Source: Candidatus Paraburkholderia kirkii (GTDB lineage Bacteria > Pseudomonadota > Gammaproteobacteria > Burkholderiales > Burkholderiaceae). From it: a stretch of DNA of 64,000 nucleotides. Below the pieces are notes generated by a model. The model saw only the letters and a program-made list of their open reading frames with translations, was not told where the DNA came from and ran no database searches. How positions within the stretch are numbered: the first letter of the stretch is position 1; each line of letters begins with the position of its first letter. Shown in pieces: positions 1 through 8,146 of this stretch. Where the stretch lies: contig LFKV01000015.1 of the NCBI GenBank assembly GCA_001189345.1, positions 62,001 through 126,000 of the forward strand. Reading direction: 5' to 3'. Both the position numbers and the translations under genes were made by a program.

Positions 1-908
1 CGCCGGGCAGCGCGAAAGTGGTCCATGCCGATGTACACGTAGCCCGCCTCGCTCATGCGCGTGATCACGCGCTCGAGAATGGCGAGGCGCACGGTGGATG
101 AGGGCAGCGCGCTTTCGTCGATCTGCCGCTGCATCTTGAAGAGCGTGGGCATGTGCGCATAGCCGAACACGGAGACGCGGTCCGGCGCGAGGTCGATGAT
201 CGCGTCGAGCGTGCGCGTGAAGCTCTCGACGCTCTGATGCGGCAGGCCGTAAGATCAGATCGACGCTCACCGACTTGAATTGAAGCCGTGCCTGCACGCG
301 GCGTCGAGCACGGTCTTGGTCATCGCGCGCGGCTGGATGGCGGTTGACCGCGCGCTGCACGCGCTCGTCGAAGTCCTGCACGCCGAGGCTCAGACGGTTG
401 AAGCCGAGCTCGCGCAGCAAGGCGATGGTTTCCGCCGATGCCTCGCGCGGATCGACTTCGATCGAGTCGAGTATTCCGCGCGCTCGTCGGGAACGAGCTC
501 GAAGTGCTCGCGGGTCGCGGACATCAGCTCGCTCATCTCGGCGTGCGAGAGGAAGGTCGGCGTGCCGCCGCCCCAGTGCAGTTGCGTGACGGGACGCGCC
601 GTGTCGAAGAGCGCGGCCTGCATCGCCAGTTCGCGCTTCATGCAGTCGAGGTACGGACGCGCGTGCGCGCGATTCTTCGTCGCGACCTTGTTGCAGCCGC
701 AGTAGAAGCAGACGGTGTCGCAGAACGGGATGTGGAAGTAGAGCGAGAGATCGGCCGTGGCGCCGCCGTTGCGCGCCGCCGCGCGATAATGCGCGGGGTC
801 GAACGAATCGGTGAACTGGACGGCGGTCGGATAGGACGTGTAGCGCGGGCCGTGCGCATCGTAGCGCGCGAGCAGGTCGGGACGGAAGAGCGGGGCGGCG
901 GGTGTCAT
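1..908 (-). pseudogene. hemN: Oxygen-independent coproporphyrinogen III oxidase, frameshifted and cut by the window edge
   Basis: HemN is a radical-SAM enzyme that decarboxylates coproporphyrinogen III in anaerobic haem synthesis. The ATG at 906-908 opens a protein with the CX3CX2C iron-sulfur motif (CDTVCFYC, Cys63/67/70) and HWGGGTP, both typical of the family. The reading frame is then broken several times: a perfect 5-bp tandem duplication at 462-471, one extra base near 341-343, a second 5-bp duplication at 275-284, one extra base near 251 and another near 17. Between lesions the protein is clearly HemN (RLSLGVQDFDERVQRAVNR, then SVESFTRTLDAIIDLAPDRV). The insertions at 251-471 sum to 12 bases, so the frame recovers but the protein is scrambled. 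The 3' end lies outside the window. Identity is certain. Whether the lesions are biological or technical is an inference. Confidence 0.88.
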
Positions 909-1063
909 GGCGGGCCTCTGGGGATCAGCCGAGTCTAGTGCGACATGGCGCGCCCGCGTTGCGCGATAAGGTCGCAGCCCGCCCGCTGCGATTTGACGAA
1001 GCGCAAAGGCGAGGCGTGGGACAATGCGAATTTGGTCTGTTGCTTCCGCCATTCAGTACCGTC

Positions 1064-1357
1064 ATGCCGATCGATTCTTCGCCTCATGCCTGCCGCGAGG
1101 GCTGTGGCGCGTGCTGCATCGCGCCTTCCATCTCGAGCCCGATTCCCGGGATGCCGGATGGAAAGCGCGCGGGCGAGCGCTGCGTGCAGCTGGGCGACGA
1201 TTGGCGCTGCAGGATTTTTGGCGATCCGCGGCGGCCTGCCTGTTGCAGCGGCCTGCAGCCCTCCGACGAGATGTGCGGCGAGACGCGCGAGCATGCGCTG
1301 GTGTGGATCGAGCGGCTGGAGGTCGAGACGCAGCCGCGCGCGGCGCAACTGTCATGA
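1064..1357 (+). CDS. YkgJ-family cysteine-cluster protein
   Basis: This small protein of 97 residues begins [18 protein letters not shown] and carries eight cysteines, including the paired motif GCGACC near the N-terminus. That is the signature of the YkgJ/UPF0153 putative zinc- or iron-chelating family, whose biochemical role is not established. The ATG at 1064 was chosen because homology begins there; the same frame is open upstream, but that part has no family character. It lies divergently from hemN and 72 bp before the DUF1439 gene. The frame is intact. Function beyond metal binding cannot be inferred. Confidence 0.75.
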   Translation: MPIDSSPHACREGCGACCIAPSISSPIPGMPDGKRAGERCVQLGDDWRCRIFGDPRRPACCSGLQPSDEMCGETREHALVWIERLEVETQPRAAQLS

Positions 1358-1429
1358 CGATCGACGGTCCAACTCCCGAATCGCGTCGCCCGGCACCGAC
1401 CTGAAGAAAAAAGCACTGGAGGATCACGC

Positions 1430-2023
1430 ATGACGGAACCCGTCGCGCCGCTGTGGCGCCGGTTCGTGCTAGCAGGGCTGATGGCGCTGCCAGCACTCGC
1501 ACTCCCTTCGACCGGCCACGCCGCGTCGAACTCGATATTCCCCTTCATTCCGGACCACTACACATTCTCGACGCAGCAGGTGCAGGCCGCGGTCGCCAGC
1601 AAGTTCCCGCTGCAACGCACGGCCTCGCAGATCTTCGAGGTCGTCCTGAGCAACCCGGTCGTCGGGATGGCGGCGGAGCGCAATCGCGTGACGGTGCGCG
1701 TCGATGCGCGCCTCGCGACGCCCTTCATGCCGAATCCCGTGAGCGGCGCGTTCACGCTCTCCACGCAACTCGGCTACGACGTGCCGAGCCGCTCGGTCAT
1801 CCTCGTTTCGCCGAGCGTCGACGACGCGCAGTTCGCCAGCGACGCCGCGCCTTACAACCAGCAGATCGCGTCGGTCGGCGCCCAACTCGCGGCGCAACTG
1901 CTCGATCGCTATCCGATCCACACCTTCAAGCCCGAGGAACTCCAGTTCGCCGGCGTGTCTTACGAACCTGGTACAATCACAGTCGTTACAAACGGCATAC
2001 GCGTGCAGATCGTCGAAAAGTAA
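1430..2023 (+). CDS. DUF1439 family periplasmic protein (YceB-like)
   Basis: The 197-residue product has an N-terminal signal segment (VLAGLMALPALALPSTGHA, residues about 13-31). A YceB-like domain follows, starting FPFIPDHYTFSTQQVQAAVASKFP and ending GTITVVTNGIRVQIVEK. Proteins of this family are envelope proteins of the lipid-binding tubular (SMP/BPI-like) type; a specific function is not known to me. No lipobox cysteine is visible, so it is probably a soluble periplasmic protein rather than a lipoprotein. A good ribosome site (GGAGG, seven bases before the ATG) fixes the start at 1430. It precedes uppP by 68 bp on the same strand. Confidence 0.78.
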   Translation: MTEPVAPLWRRFVLAGLMALPALALPSTGHAASNSIFPFIPDHYTFSTQQVQAAVASKFPLQRTASQIFEVVLSNPVVGMAAERNRVTVRVDARLATPFMPNPVSGAFTLSTQLGYDVPSRSVILVSPSVDDAQFASDAAPYNQQIASVGAQLAAQLLDRYPIHTFKPEELQFAGVSYEPGTITVVTNGIRVQIVEK

Positions 2024-2091
2024 CTCGAAATCTTCGCGGGCGTTGCTCCATAACCAACGGCTTACAGCGTCGAACAAGGGAAGGGCTGCGG

Positions 2092-2915
2092 ATGGACTGG
2101 ATATTGATGTTTAAGGCGCTCATTCTGGGCCATCGTCGAGGGGTTGACCGAATTTCTGCCGGTCTCGAGCACGGGGCATCTGATCGTCGCAGGCAGCCTT
2201 TTGAACTTCACCGACGCGCAATCGAAAACATTCGACGTCGTCATTCAGTTCGGCGCGATTCTCGCCATCTGCTGGGAATACCGCGCCAGGATCGGCTCGG
2301 TGGTCGCCGGACTGCCGGCGCGCGCCGATGCGCGGCGCTTCACGCTGAACGTGATTATCGCGACGATTCCGGCCATCGTGCTCGGCCTGCTGTTCGAAAA
2401 AAACATCAATGGCGTGCTGTTCTCGCCGGTGCCGGTGGCGCTGATCGTCGGCGGCATCGTGATTCTCTGGGCGGAGTCGCGCCAGCGCGATCGCGGCGCG
2501 GCGCGTGCAATCCGTCGACGACCTGTCCTACTCGGATGCCTTCAAGGTCGGACTCGCGCAATGCTTCGCCCTGGTTCCCGGCACGTCGCGTTCCGGCGCG
2601 ACCATCATCGGCGGAATGATCTTCGGGCTCGAGCGGCGCGTCGCCACGGAGTTCTCCTTCTTCCTCGCCATTCTGATCATCTTCGGCGCGACGCTCTACG
2701 AAATGGCGAAGTACTGGCGCACGCTCACCGTACACGATCTGGGCCTCTTCGCGGTCGGGCTGGTGGCGGCGTTCGTGAGCGCCTTCGTCTGCGTGCGCTG
2801 GCTGCTGCGCTACGTCGCCTCGCACGATTTCACTGCGTTCTCGTGGTATCGCATCGGCTTCGGCTTGCTGATCCTGATCGTCGGATATAGCGGCGGGCTG
2901 AGCTGGACCGACTGA
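2092..2915 (+). pseudogene. uppP: Undecaprenyl-diphosphatase, two frameshifts
   Basis: UppP (BacA) is the integral-membrane phosphatase that recycles undecaprenyl diphosphate during cell-wall synthesis. The start [13 protein letters not shown] at 2092, the motif [12 protein letters not shown], and [13 protein letters not shown] near the C-terminal half are diagnostic of the family. The frame is lost twice: one extra C in a CC run near 2131 and one extra base in the GC-rich run near 2485-2510. Both are +1 changes, and the full length is otherwise preserved to the stop at 2915. The gene would need two corrections to make protein. Redundant phosphatases of the PAP2 type exist in related genomes, so loss need not be lethal. 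Frameshifted identity is clear; whether it is expressed is unknown. Confidence 0.9.
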
Positions 2916-2945
2916 TTCGCGGCTCGAAACGCGTCGCGCGCAACG

Positions 2946-2977
2946 AAAAACGCCACGGCTTGCCATGGCGTTTTTTT
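2946..2977. terminator. Bidirectional intrinsic terminator between uppP and trmB
   Basis: A ten-base stem AAAAACGCCA pairs with TGGCGTTTTT around a ten-base loop and runs into further T residues. The A-rich 5' arm means it works for both strands. It sits between the convergent uppP and trmB genes. Confidence 0.8.
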
Positions 2978-2992
2978 CGTTTCTTCCCGCGC

Positions 2993-3739
2993 TCAGCGGC
3001 GGCGGAACATCAGGTCCCACACGCCGTGTCCGAGCCGCAATCCGCGGCGCTCGAACTTCGTGACCGGACGGAAATCCGGGCGCGGCGCGTAGCCGTCGGC
3101 GGTGTTTTCCAGCGCGGGCTTCGCCGAGAGCACGTCGAGCATCTGTTCCGCGTAGTTCTGCCAGTCGGTCGCCAGATGGATGTAGCCGCCGGGTCTCATG
3201 CGCGAAACGAGCAGTGCGACGAACTTCGGCTGGATCAGGCGGCGCTTGTGATGCCGCGACTTGTGCCACGGATCGGGGAAGTAGATATGCACGCCCTCGA
3301 GGCTCTCGGGCGCGATCATGTGCTCGAGCACTTCCACGGCGTCATGCTGAAGGATGCGGATGTTGCCGAGCCCTTGCTCGCCGATCAGCTTCAGGAGTGC
3401 GCCGACTCCCGGCTCATGCACTTCCACGCCGATGAAGTCGTCGCCCGGCCGCGTGGCGGCGATTTCCGCCGTGGTCGCGCCCATGCCGAAGCCGATTTCT
3501 AGCACGCGCGGCGCCCGGCGTCCGAACAGCGCGTCCCAGTCGGCGAGTCGCGGCGCATAAGGCACGACATAGCGCGGACCGAGCTCGTCGATGGCGCGCT
3601 GCTGGCCGACCGGGACGCGGCCCGCGCGCGTGACGAAGCTGCGGATACGGCGATGATGCTGCGTGGGCGCTTCGTTTTCGGCGGACTGGCTGACGGGAGC
3701 GTTGGCGTCGGCGGCTTCGTCCTGGGGATCGTGGTTCAT
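2993..3739 (-). CDS. trmB: tRNA (guanine-N7)-methyltransferase
   Basis: TrmB methylates G46 in the variable loop of tRNA using S-adenosylmethionine. The 248-residue product shows the SAM-binding loop [16 protein letters not shown], the motif [13 protein letters not shown], and the characteristic [17 protein letters not shown] near residue 160. The first ~50 residues are acidic and low-complexity ([19 protein letters not shown]), as in Burkholderia homologues. The ATG at 3739 was chosen because further upstream the frame runs into the tRNA gene. It lies directly downstream of tRNA-Gly on the same strand, separated by a terminator hairpin. The frame is intact. Confidence 0.95.
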   Translation of the reverse strand: MNHDPQDEAADANAPVSQSAENEAPTQHHRRIRSFVTRAGRVPVGQQRAIDELGPRYVVPYAPRLADWDALFGRRAPRVLEIGFGMGATTAEIAATRPGDDFIGVEVHEPGVGALLKLIGEQGLGNIRILQHDAVEVLEHMIAPESLEGVHIYFPDPWHKSRHHKRRLIQPKFVALLVSRMRPGGYIHLATDWQNYAEQMLDVLSAKPALENTADGYAPRPDFRPVTKFERRGLRLGHGVWDLMFRRR

Positions 3740-3760
3740 GGCGAGGCGATGCGGAAAACT

Positions 3761-3801
3761 AAAAAGCCACCCAAGCGCCCAAGCATGACTCAGGGCGGCT
3801 T
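3761..3801 (-). terminator. Terminator downstream of tRNA-Gly
   Basis: Read on the reverse strand, AAGCCGCCC pairs with GGGTGGCTT (one G-U pair) and is followed by five T residues. It ends the tRNA-Gly transcript just before trmB. Confidence 0.65.
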
Positions 3802-3813
3802 TCGGGATGATTC

Positions 3814-3888
3814 TGGAGCGGGCGATGGGAATCGAACCCACGTCAGTAGCTTGGGAAGCTACGGTAATAGCCATTATACGACGCCCGC
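3814..3888 (-). tRNA. tRNA-Gly (anticodon CCC)
   Basis: On the reverse strand a seven-pair acceptor stem (GCGGGCG/CGCCCGC) closes a cloverleaf with T-arm GTGGGTTCGATTCCCAT and anticodon arm GTAGC-TTCCCAA-GCTAC. The seven-base loop puts CCC at positions 34-36, reading GGG glycine codons. The discriminator is T, as expected for glycine, and CCA is encoded at 3814-3816. It lies between yggT and trmB. Confidence 0.93.
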
Positions 3889-3915
3889 GTTAGTCGACTA
3901 TTGTAAGCGCAACGC

Positions 3916-3945
3916 GCCCGGGGGCGCAATTGTGCGCCCCCGGGC
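3916..3945 (-). terminator. Strong GC hairpin after yggT
   Basis: A perfect 13-bp stem (GCCCGGGGGCGCA with TGCGCCCCCGGGC) and a four-base loop lies just past the yggT stop and before tRNA-Gly. There is no clear T tract, so it may be a factor-dependent terminator or an mRNA 3' stabiliser rather than a classical intrinsic terminator. Confidence 0.5.
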
Positions 3946-3957
3946 CGTACCTGGCCT

Positions 3958-4518
3958 TCAGATCCCGAACAGGGTCATCGACACCGCGACGCGCGTCACC
4001 ACCATCAACAGCACCTGCACGATCACGAAGAGCAGGATCGGCGAGAGATCGATGCCGTCGAGGCGCGGCAGAATGCGCCGCAGCGGATCGAGGAACGGCG
4101 TGGTGATCTGATAGAGCAGCGGCATCGCCGGCGATTGCGGATTGAGCCACGAGAGCAGCGCCGTCAGGATCGTCATCCAGATGACGAGGTTGAGCGCCCA
4201 TTTGACGACGGTCAGCACCGCGACGAGCGCGAGCATCGGCAGCATGAGCGTCGGATCGACGCCTGCGAGCACGACCATCAGCGTGACATAGACCGCCGCG
4301 GCGATGAGCGCGGCGAGGATGCTCGCCCAGTCGATCTTCCCTCCGGGCAGGATCTTGCGCAGCGGCAGCACGATCCAGTTGGTCGCCTGCATCACGGCGT
4401 TGGAAACGGGGTTGTACGGCGGCATGCGCACGACCTGGATCCATGCGCGCAGCAGGAGCGCCGCGCCGAACAAAGTGAAAACGGTGCTGAGCAGAAAACG
4501 GGCGATATCGCCGAACAT
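3958..4518 (-). CDS. yggT: YggT family membrane protein
   Basis: The 186-residue product is strongly hydrophobic with two copies of the YGGT repeat. In each, a membrane span is followed by a proline-rich N(P)LSNAVMQATNWIVLPLRKILPG-like segment (second copy: LYQITTPFLDPLRRILP). Family members are inner-membrane proteins associated with envelope and osmotic functions; the precise activity is not defined. The start at 4518 gives MFGDIARFLLSTVFTLFG, the usual N-terminus. The frame is intact. It is transcribed toward tRNA-Gly. Confidence 0.88.
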   Translation of the reverse strand: MFGDIARFLLSTVFTLFGAALLLRAWIQVVRMPPYNPVSNAVMQATNWIVLPLRKILPGGKIDWASILAALIAAAVYVTLMVVLAGVDPTLMLPMLALVAVLTVVKWALNLVIWMTILTALLSWLNPQSPAMPLLYQITTPFLDPLRRILPRLDGIDLSPILLFVIVQVLLMVVTRVAVSMTLFGI

Positions 4519-5212
4519 CTCGGGGCCTCTAGAATGCGTGCGCAGCGTCGCGGCTGCGCCGGGTCGAATGACGGAAGATTGAAACGGATGGCACAGGGCT
4601 AGCCGCCGAAGCGTCGCGCTCGTTCGGGACGGGCGTCACGGGCGATGTCGAGGCGCTCGCCCGCGCGGCGCGAATCATGAATGCTGACCTTGATCATTGT
4701 TCGTTCTCTGGACTGGAGTACCTTGCCGAAGACATCGCGGCGCGCGGTGAACCGGATTGATTCGCCCGACTGCATTCGCGCCGATCGATGGGCTTCGCGT
4801 TTCCTGTTTTTTGCGGCGACCTTGATTCCCCGACCACAGGGACTGCTCGGTGGGGCGCCGGTCGTTACCATAACACGGCTTTAAGCCGGCTTGGGGACGC
4901 TGTCGCACGCCGCGCGAGTGTTCGACGCGTTCGCGGTTCGGAAGGGGTATGAAAGTCGCGCGTAAGGAATGTTCGGTGAGACGCGCCAGCGTCGGAAAAC
5001 CCTAGTGTTGTCATTTTGAGACGGCTTCGAAAAGCGCAATTCCCGCAAAACTGGCAGGATATAAATACGGAAAGCGAAAGAGCGAGGCCCCGTGAATTGC
5101 CTCATCCGGCTGTGCGCGGGAGGTTCGAAGTCGCCCGGCACGATGGCGCGAGCGATCTCTGAAGCAAGTTTTTTCGATCCGAAATGGCACGGTTTATGCT
5201 AAATGTGGTTAA

Positions 5213-5236
5213 ACACACACGGATACACACACGGAT
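5213..5236. repeat. 12-bp perfect tandem duplication
   Basis: The unit ACACACACGGAT occurs twice in direct succession in the leader region upstream of the small gene at 5377. It resembles the short tandem duplications found inside several pseudogenes in this window. Confidence 0.85.
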
Positions 5237-5317
5237 GCCGAAACTTGGTTTCTTTGTTTGCGTACAAAGATGAGCGAACAGGACGCGAAATACTAAAGAG
5301 AAGACGGATTCAGCGGA

Positions 5318-5342
5318 AAAGGCCGACCCTGCGGCGGCCTTT
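5318..5342 (+). terminator. Leader hairpin upstream of the small basic protein gene
   Basis: AAAGGCCG pairs with CGGCCTTT around a nine-base loop, and the 3' arm ends in three T residues. It lies 35 bases before the start codon at 5377, so it could be a weak attenuator or simply a leader structure. Confidence 0.4.
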
Positions 5343-5376
5343 CATGAGGTTTCATTCGCTACGTTCGGAGGTCGAC

Positions 5377-5539
5377 ATGAGCATTTTCTCTCATCGAAAG
5401 CATTTGCGATTCTTGAGTCAGGCCCAGCGCCGTCGCTGGGGGGGACCAGAAAAAGCGCCTCACGCCACGAGTCGTGATCGGCGCCGCTTATGTGCCGCCG
5501 AATGTCACGCGCGAATTTGCCTACGTGAAAGTGGGCTGA
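5377..5539 (+). pseudogene. Small basic hypothetical protein, frameshift in a G7 run
   Basis: A strong ribosome site (GGAGG, six bases before the ATG) introduces MSIFSHRKHLRFLSQAQRRRWG. At the G7 homopolymer near 5438-5445 the original frame becomes arginine-rich nonsense, while the +1 frame continues as KKRLTPRVVIGAAYVPPNVT and ends REFAYVKVG-stop. The region is 163 bases, one more than a multiple of three, so one extra G in the run explains everything. Corrected, it would be a basic protein of about 53 residues. I do not recognise the family. A clear terminator follows at 5573. It is the only credible coding unit between yggT and the PXPV-like gene. Confidence 0.6.
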
Positions 5540-5572
5540 GCGCGAAACCTCGATAATCTCCCGCAAAACATG

Positions 5573-5609
5573 AAAAGCCCCGCCGCGCAGCCCGCCCGAC
5601 GGGGCTTTT
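5573..5609 (+). terminator. Intrinsic terminator
   Basis: AAAAGCCCCG pairs perfectly with CGGGGCTTTT over ten bases, 33 bases after the stop of the small gene at 5377-5539. The symmetric A and T ends would allow it to function on both strands. Confidence 0.85.
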
Positions 5610-5877
5610 CAGTTCAATTGTAAATAGACGTTACGCGCCGCCTGCGATCGCTCGACCTCGTCAAAACGTTACTTTCTCTCAGGGCCGCCGAATGGTCGTT
5701 CGGAGCATGTCGGCAAGCGCGGCTTTGCTTTCACATTCGAAGGCACGTTAAGGAACTTGCAATTTGCAACAAATGGCCTCTGCGACCGGCGCGATTTTTC
5801 GTTAAATTGATCCCATACTGTCGCGCATGGGGTGCCGTGTGGACCGGCATCAGTGCCAAGCGGCGAGGAGAACGAAA

Positions 5878-6134
5878 GTGAAAAGCTCGGTGGTTTGTTG
5901 GTTGCTGGTGCGCTCGGCGTCGGCCTGATCGGCGCGGCGCAAGCGCATGTTTCCGTCGGCGTGGGTATCGGGGTGCCGGCTTATCCGGTGTATGCCGCGC
6001 CGCCTCCGCCTGTCGTCTACTCGCCGCCGCCCGCGGTGGTGGTCAGCGGGTATGGCGGGTACGGCTACTATGGCCGTCCGTACTGGCGGCATCACGGCTA
6101 TTACCGTCACGGCCCGGGCTACTGGCGTCACTGA
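5878..6134 (+). CDS. Small secreted proline/tyrosine/glycine-rich protein, start region probably damaged
   Basis: The product has a signal-like N-terminus (LGGLLVAGALGVGLIGAAQA) and a mature part with PVYAAPPPPVVYSPPP followed by a GYGYYGRPYWRHHGYYRHGPG tail. Such short exported PXPV-type proteins are common in Burkholderia; their function is unknown. The best start is GTG at 5878, seven bases after AGGAG, which would read M-K-K-L-G-G if one A were restored in the A run. As written, that GTG is one base out of frame. The only in-frame alternative is GTG at 5832, which adds an unlikely hydrophilic leader. I therefore suspect a one-base deletion. The region 5610-5877 holds only promoter-like AT-rich sequence. 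Confidence 0.55.
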
Positions 6135-6156
6135 GCGGCGCTGCCGATAGATCCAG

Positions 6157-6187
6157 AAGGCGATTCGGACATGCATCGCCTTTTTTC
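6157..6187 (+). terminator. Intrinsic terminator
   Basis: AAGGCGAT pairs with ATCGCCTT around a ten-base loop and is followed by TTTT, 23 bases after the stop of the small secreted protein. Confidence 0.82.
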
Positions 6188-6275
6188 ATTCTGGCGTTTG
6201 CAGTCGCGATACTTTTGAATTCCGCTCCGGAACTTGGGAGAATGGTGATCCACTCCACCTCACGCTCCGATTCCG

Positions 6276-7245
6276 ATGTCTTCACTGCCCGCCCCGACCT
6301 TCGATGACGTCGCCGATGCCGCCCGGCGCATCAAAGGCGTTGCACACTGCACGCCCGTCCTCACGTCCCGCACCGCCGACGAAATCGCCGGCGCGTCGCT
6401 CTTCTTCAAGTGCGAGAACTTTCAGCGCATGGGCGCGTGCATGGGCGCGTTCAAGTTCCGCGGCGCCTACAACGCGATTTCCCACTTCGACGATCGCCAG
6501 CGCGCGGCGGGCGTCATCACGTACTCGTCGGGCAATCACGCGCAGGCGATCGCGCTGTCCGCGAAGCTCGCCGGCATCCGCGCGACCATCATGCCCGAGG
6601 ACGCGCTCGCCGCGAAGGTGCCGCGACGCGAGGCTATGGCGGCGAAGTGATCACCTACGACCGCTACACGCAGAACCGCGAGGAAATCGGCCGCGCGCTC
6701 GCCGAGGAGCGCTGCATGACGCTGATTCCGCCTTACGACCATCCGCATGTGATCGCGGGGCAGGGGACGGCGGCGAAGGAACTGATCGAGGAAACCGGCC
6801 CGCTCGATTATCTCTTCGTGTGCCTGGGCGGCGGGCTCATCGGCGACTGCGCGCTCGCGGCGGCCGCGCTGTCGCCGGACTGCAAGGTGGTCGGCGTCGA
6901 GCCGGAAGCGGGCAACGACGCGCAGCAGTCGCTCGCGCGCGGCGAGATCGTGCATATCGAGGTGCCGCGCACCATCGCCGACGGCGCGGCGTCCACGCAT
7001 GTCGGCGAATACAACTTCCCAATCACCAGCGTCACGTGGACCGGATCGTCGCCGTGAGCGATGCGCAGCTCATCGAGACGCTGCGCTTTTTCGCGCAGCG
7101 CATGAAAATGGTGGTCGAGCCGACCGGCTGCCTCGCGGCGGCGGCGGTGCTGCAGAAAGTCGTGCCGGTCGAGGGCAAGCGCGTCGGCGTGATCGTGTCC
7201 GGCGGCAACGTCGATCTGGCGAAGCTGGCTCAGTTCGTCGCGTGA
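6276..7245 (+). pseudogene. Threonine/serine dehydratase (fold-type II PLP enzyme), frameshifted
   Basis: The start MSSLPAPTFDDVADAARRIKG, SGNHAQAIALSAKLAG, and the C-terminal KMVVEPTGCLAAAAVLQ identify a PLP-dependent threonine/serine or hydroxyaspartate ammonia-lyase. Damage is heavy. A perfect 12-bp tandem duplication (6427-6450) inserts four residues directly before the PLP lysine motif AFKFRGA. One base is missing near 6630 and another near 7035, each moving the frame. The glycine-rich phosphate loop reads CLGGGLIGD, where the family usually has four glycines, so three bases also seem lost there. The enzyme would normally deaminate hydroxy-amino acids to keto acids. It converges on lysE. 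No functional product is expected. Confidence 0.85.
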
Positions 7246-7255
7246 AATCGGGTCG

Positions 7256-7921
7256 TCACGACGCCGCGTGGACGATCAGGTCGCGGTAGCCGTCGACGAT
7301 CACGCTGTAGGAGAAGAAGTACGCGAACAGCACCGCGGACATCACATGGCAGGCGCGCAGGAGTGTCGTTCCGGCGCGCTTCCTGCCGTGGCTCGCGAGC
7401 GTGCAGATGAAGATCGTCCAGCCCAGCCCGCCGCAGAAGAAGCCGATGAGAAACACGGAAGCGCTGACGGGGCTCGTCGCGCCGGCCTTCGCGATCAGCG
7501 CGCCGCCCACCGCGGCGAACCACAGGATCGCGCTCGGCGACTACACCGCGAGCAGGCCACCGCGCAGGAAGCTCTTCCAGTGATCCGGGCGCGGCGCGCC
7601 GACATCCGCCTCGCCTTTGACGGGCGGCGCGGACGCCGGATAGAGCGCCTCGCGTGCCATTTTCCAGGTGAGCAGGAGCAGGACGATCGCGCCGCCGATC
7701 CACACGACCCAGCGCACGGCGGAAAACTGCAGCAGCGCCGACATGCCCGCGAGCGCCGCATAGAATAGATCACCGAAGCAGGTGCCCAGGCCGAGCACGA
7801 GCCCGGGCTTGAAGCCGTGCGACAGCGCGAGCGAGATGATCGCGACGTTGGCGATCCCGATATCGAGACACAGCGACAGCGACAGAAAAAAACCGTCCGA
7901 CAGCAACGACCACGAATGCAT
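7256..7921 (-). pseudogene. LysE family amino-acid exporter, internal stop
   Basis: The start MHSWSLLSDGFFLSLSLCLDIG and six predicted membrane spans (e.g. PGLVLGLGTCFGDLFYAALAG and WVVWIGGAIVLLLLTW) fit the LysE/RhtB translocator family, which exports amino acids from the cytoplasm. A TAG at 7541-7543 interrupts the conserved segment GLLAV-stop-SPSAILWF in the fourth span. The frame is otherwise unbroken to the stop at 7256, so a single transition (TGG or CAG to TAG) explains the loss. It is downstream of the ubiD/asparaginase fusion on the same strand, four bases away. Confidence 0.85.
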
Positions 7922-7924
7922 TGT

Positions 7925-8146
7925 TTATTGTTGATGAGGGTGGAGGGTGAAGCGCACGTCGAGGCGGCCGGTCGGCACGCCCATCGTGTTGCGTACGACC
8001 GGGTGACGGAAGGCCGCGAGCGCGTCGCGCTGCTCTTGCGTGCCGACCCCGAGCAGATCGAGCACATGAACGACCACCGCGTTGAGCACCGACGTGTTGC
8101 CGTCCTCGATCTTCACCGCGATGCCGAGCGCGCCTTGCTCGCGCCG
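7925..8146 (-). pseudogene. Remnant: C-terminal end of L-asparaginase II
   Basis: About 73 codons in frame with the 3' part of ubiD read [17 protein letters not shown] and end [19 protein letters not shown]. This is not UbiD. The G-LGIAVKIxDG motif and the closing PVVRNTMG segment resemble the C-terminus of asparaginase II proteins (Pfam PF06089 type). The rest of that gene is gone. Assignment is from remembered family features, so moderately sure. Confidence 0.55.

Larger units (their letters stand above)
4519..5376. other. Gene-poor stretch, no recognisable protein
   Basis: About 860 bases between yggT and a small gene at 5377 hold no reading frame that I can relate to a known family. Short open frames on both strands are arginine-rich and look accidental. 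A 12-bp tandem repeat (5213-5236) and a stem-loop (5318-5342) lie at its right end, probably in the 5' leader of the following small gene. Lower local GC around 4980-5240 marks it as non-coding, possibly the remains of one or more erased genes. Confidence 0.6.

Noticed and set aside
3916-3945. Phage or island attachment site next to tRNA-Gly
   Set aside because: The hairpin beside the tRNA is a simple stem, and no integrase or repeated tRNA 3' end was found nearby.
4599-4694. Short reverse-strand frame MIKVSIHDSRRAGERLDIAR
   Set aside because: Only about 32 residues, no clear ribosome site and no known relative. It could be a gene remnant but cannot be supported.
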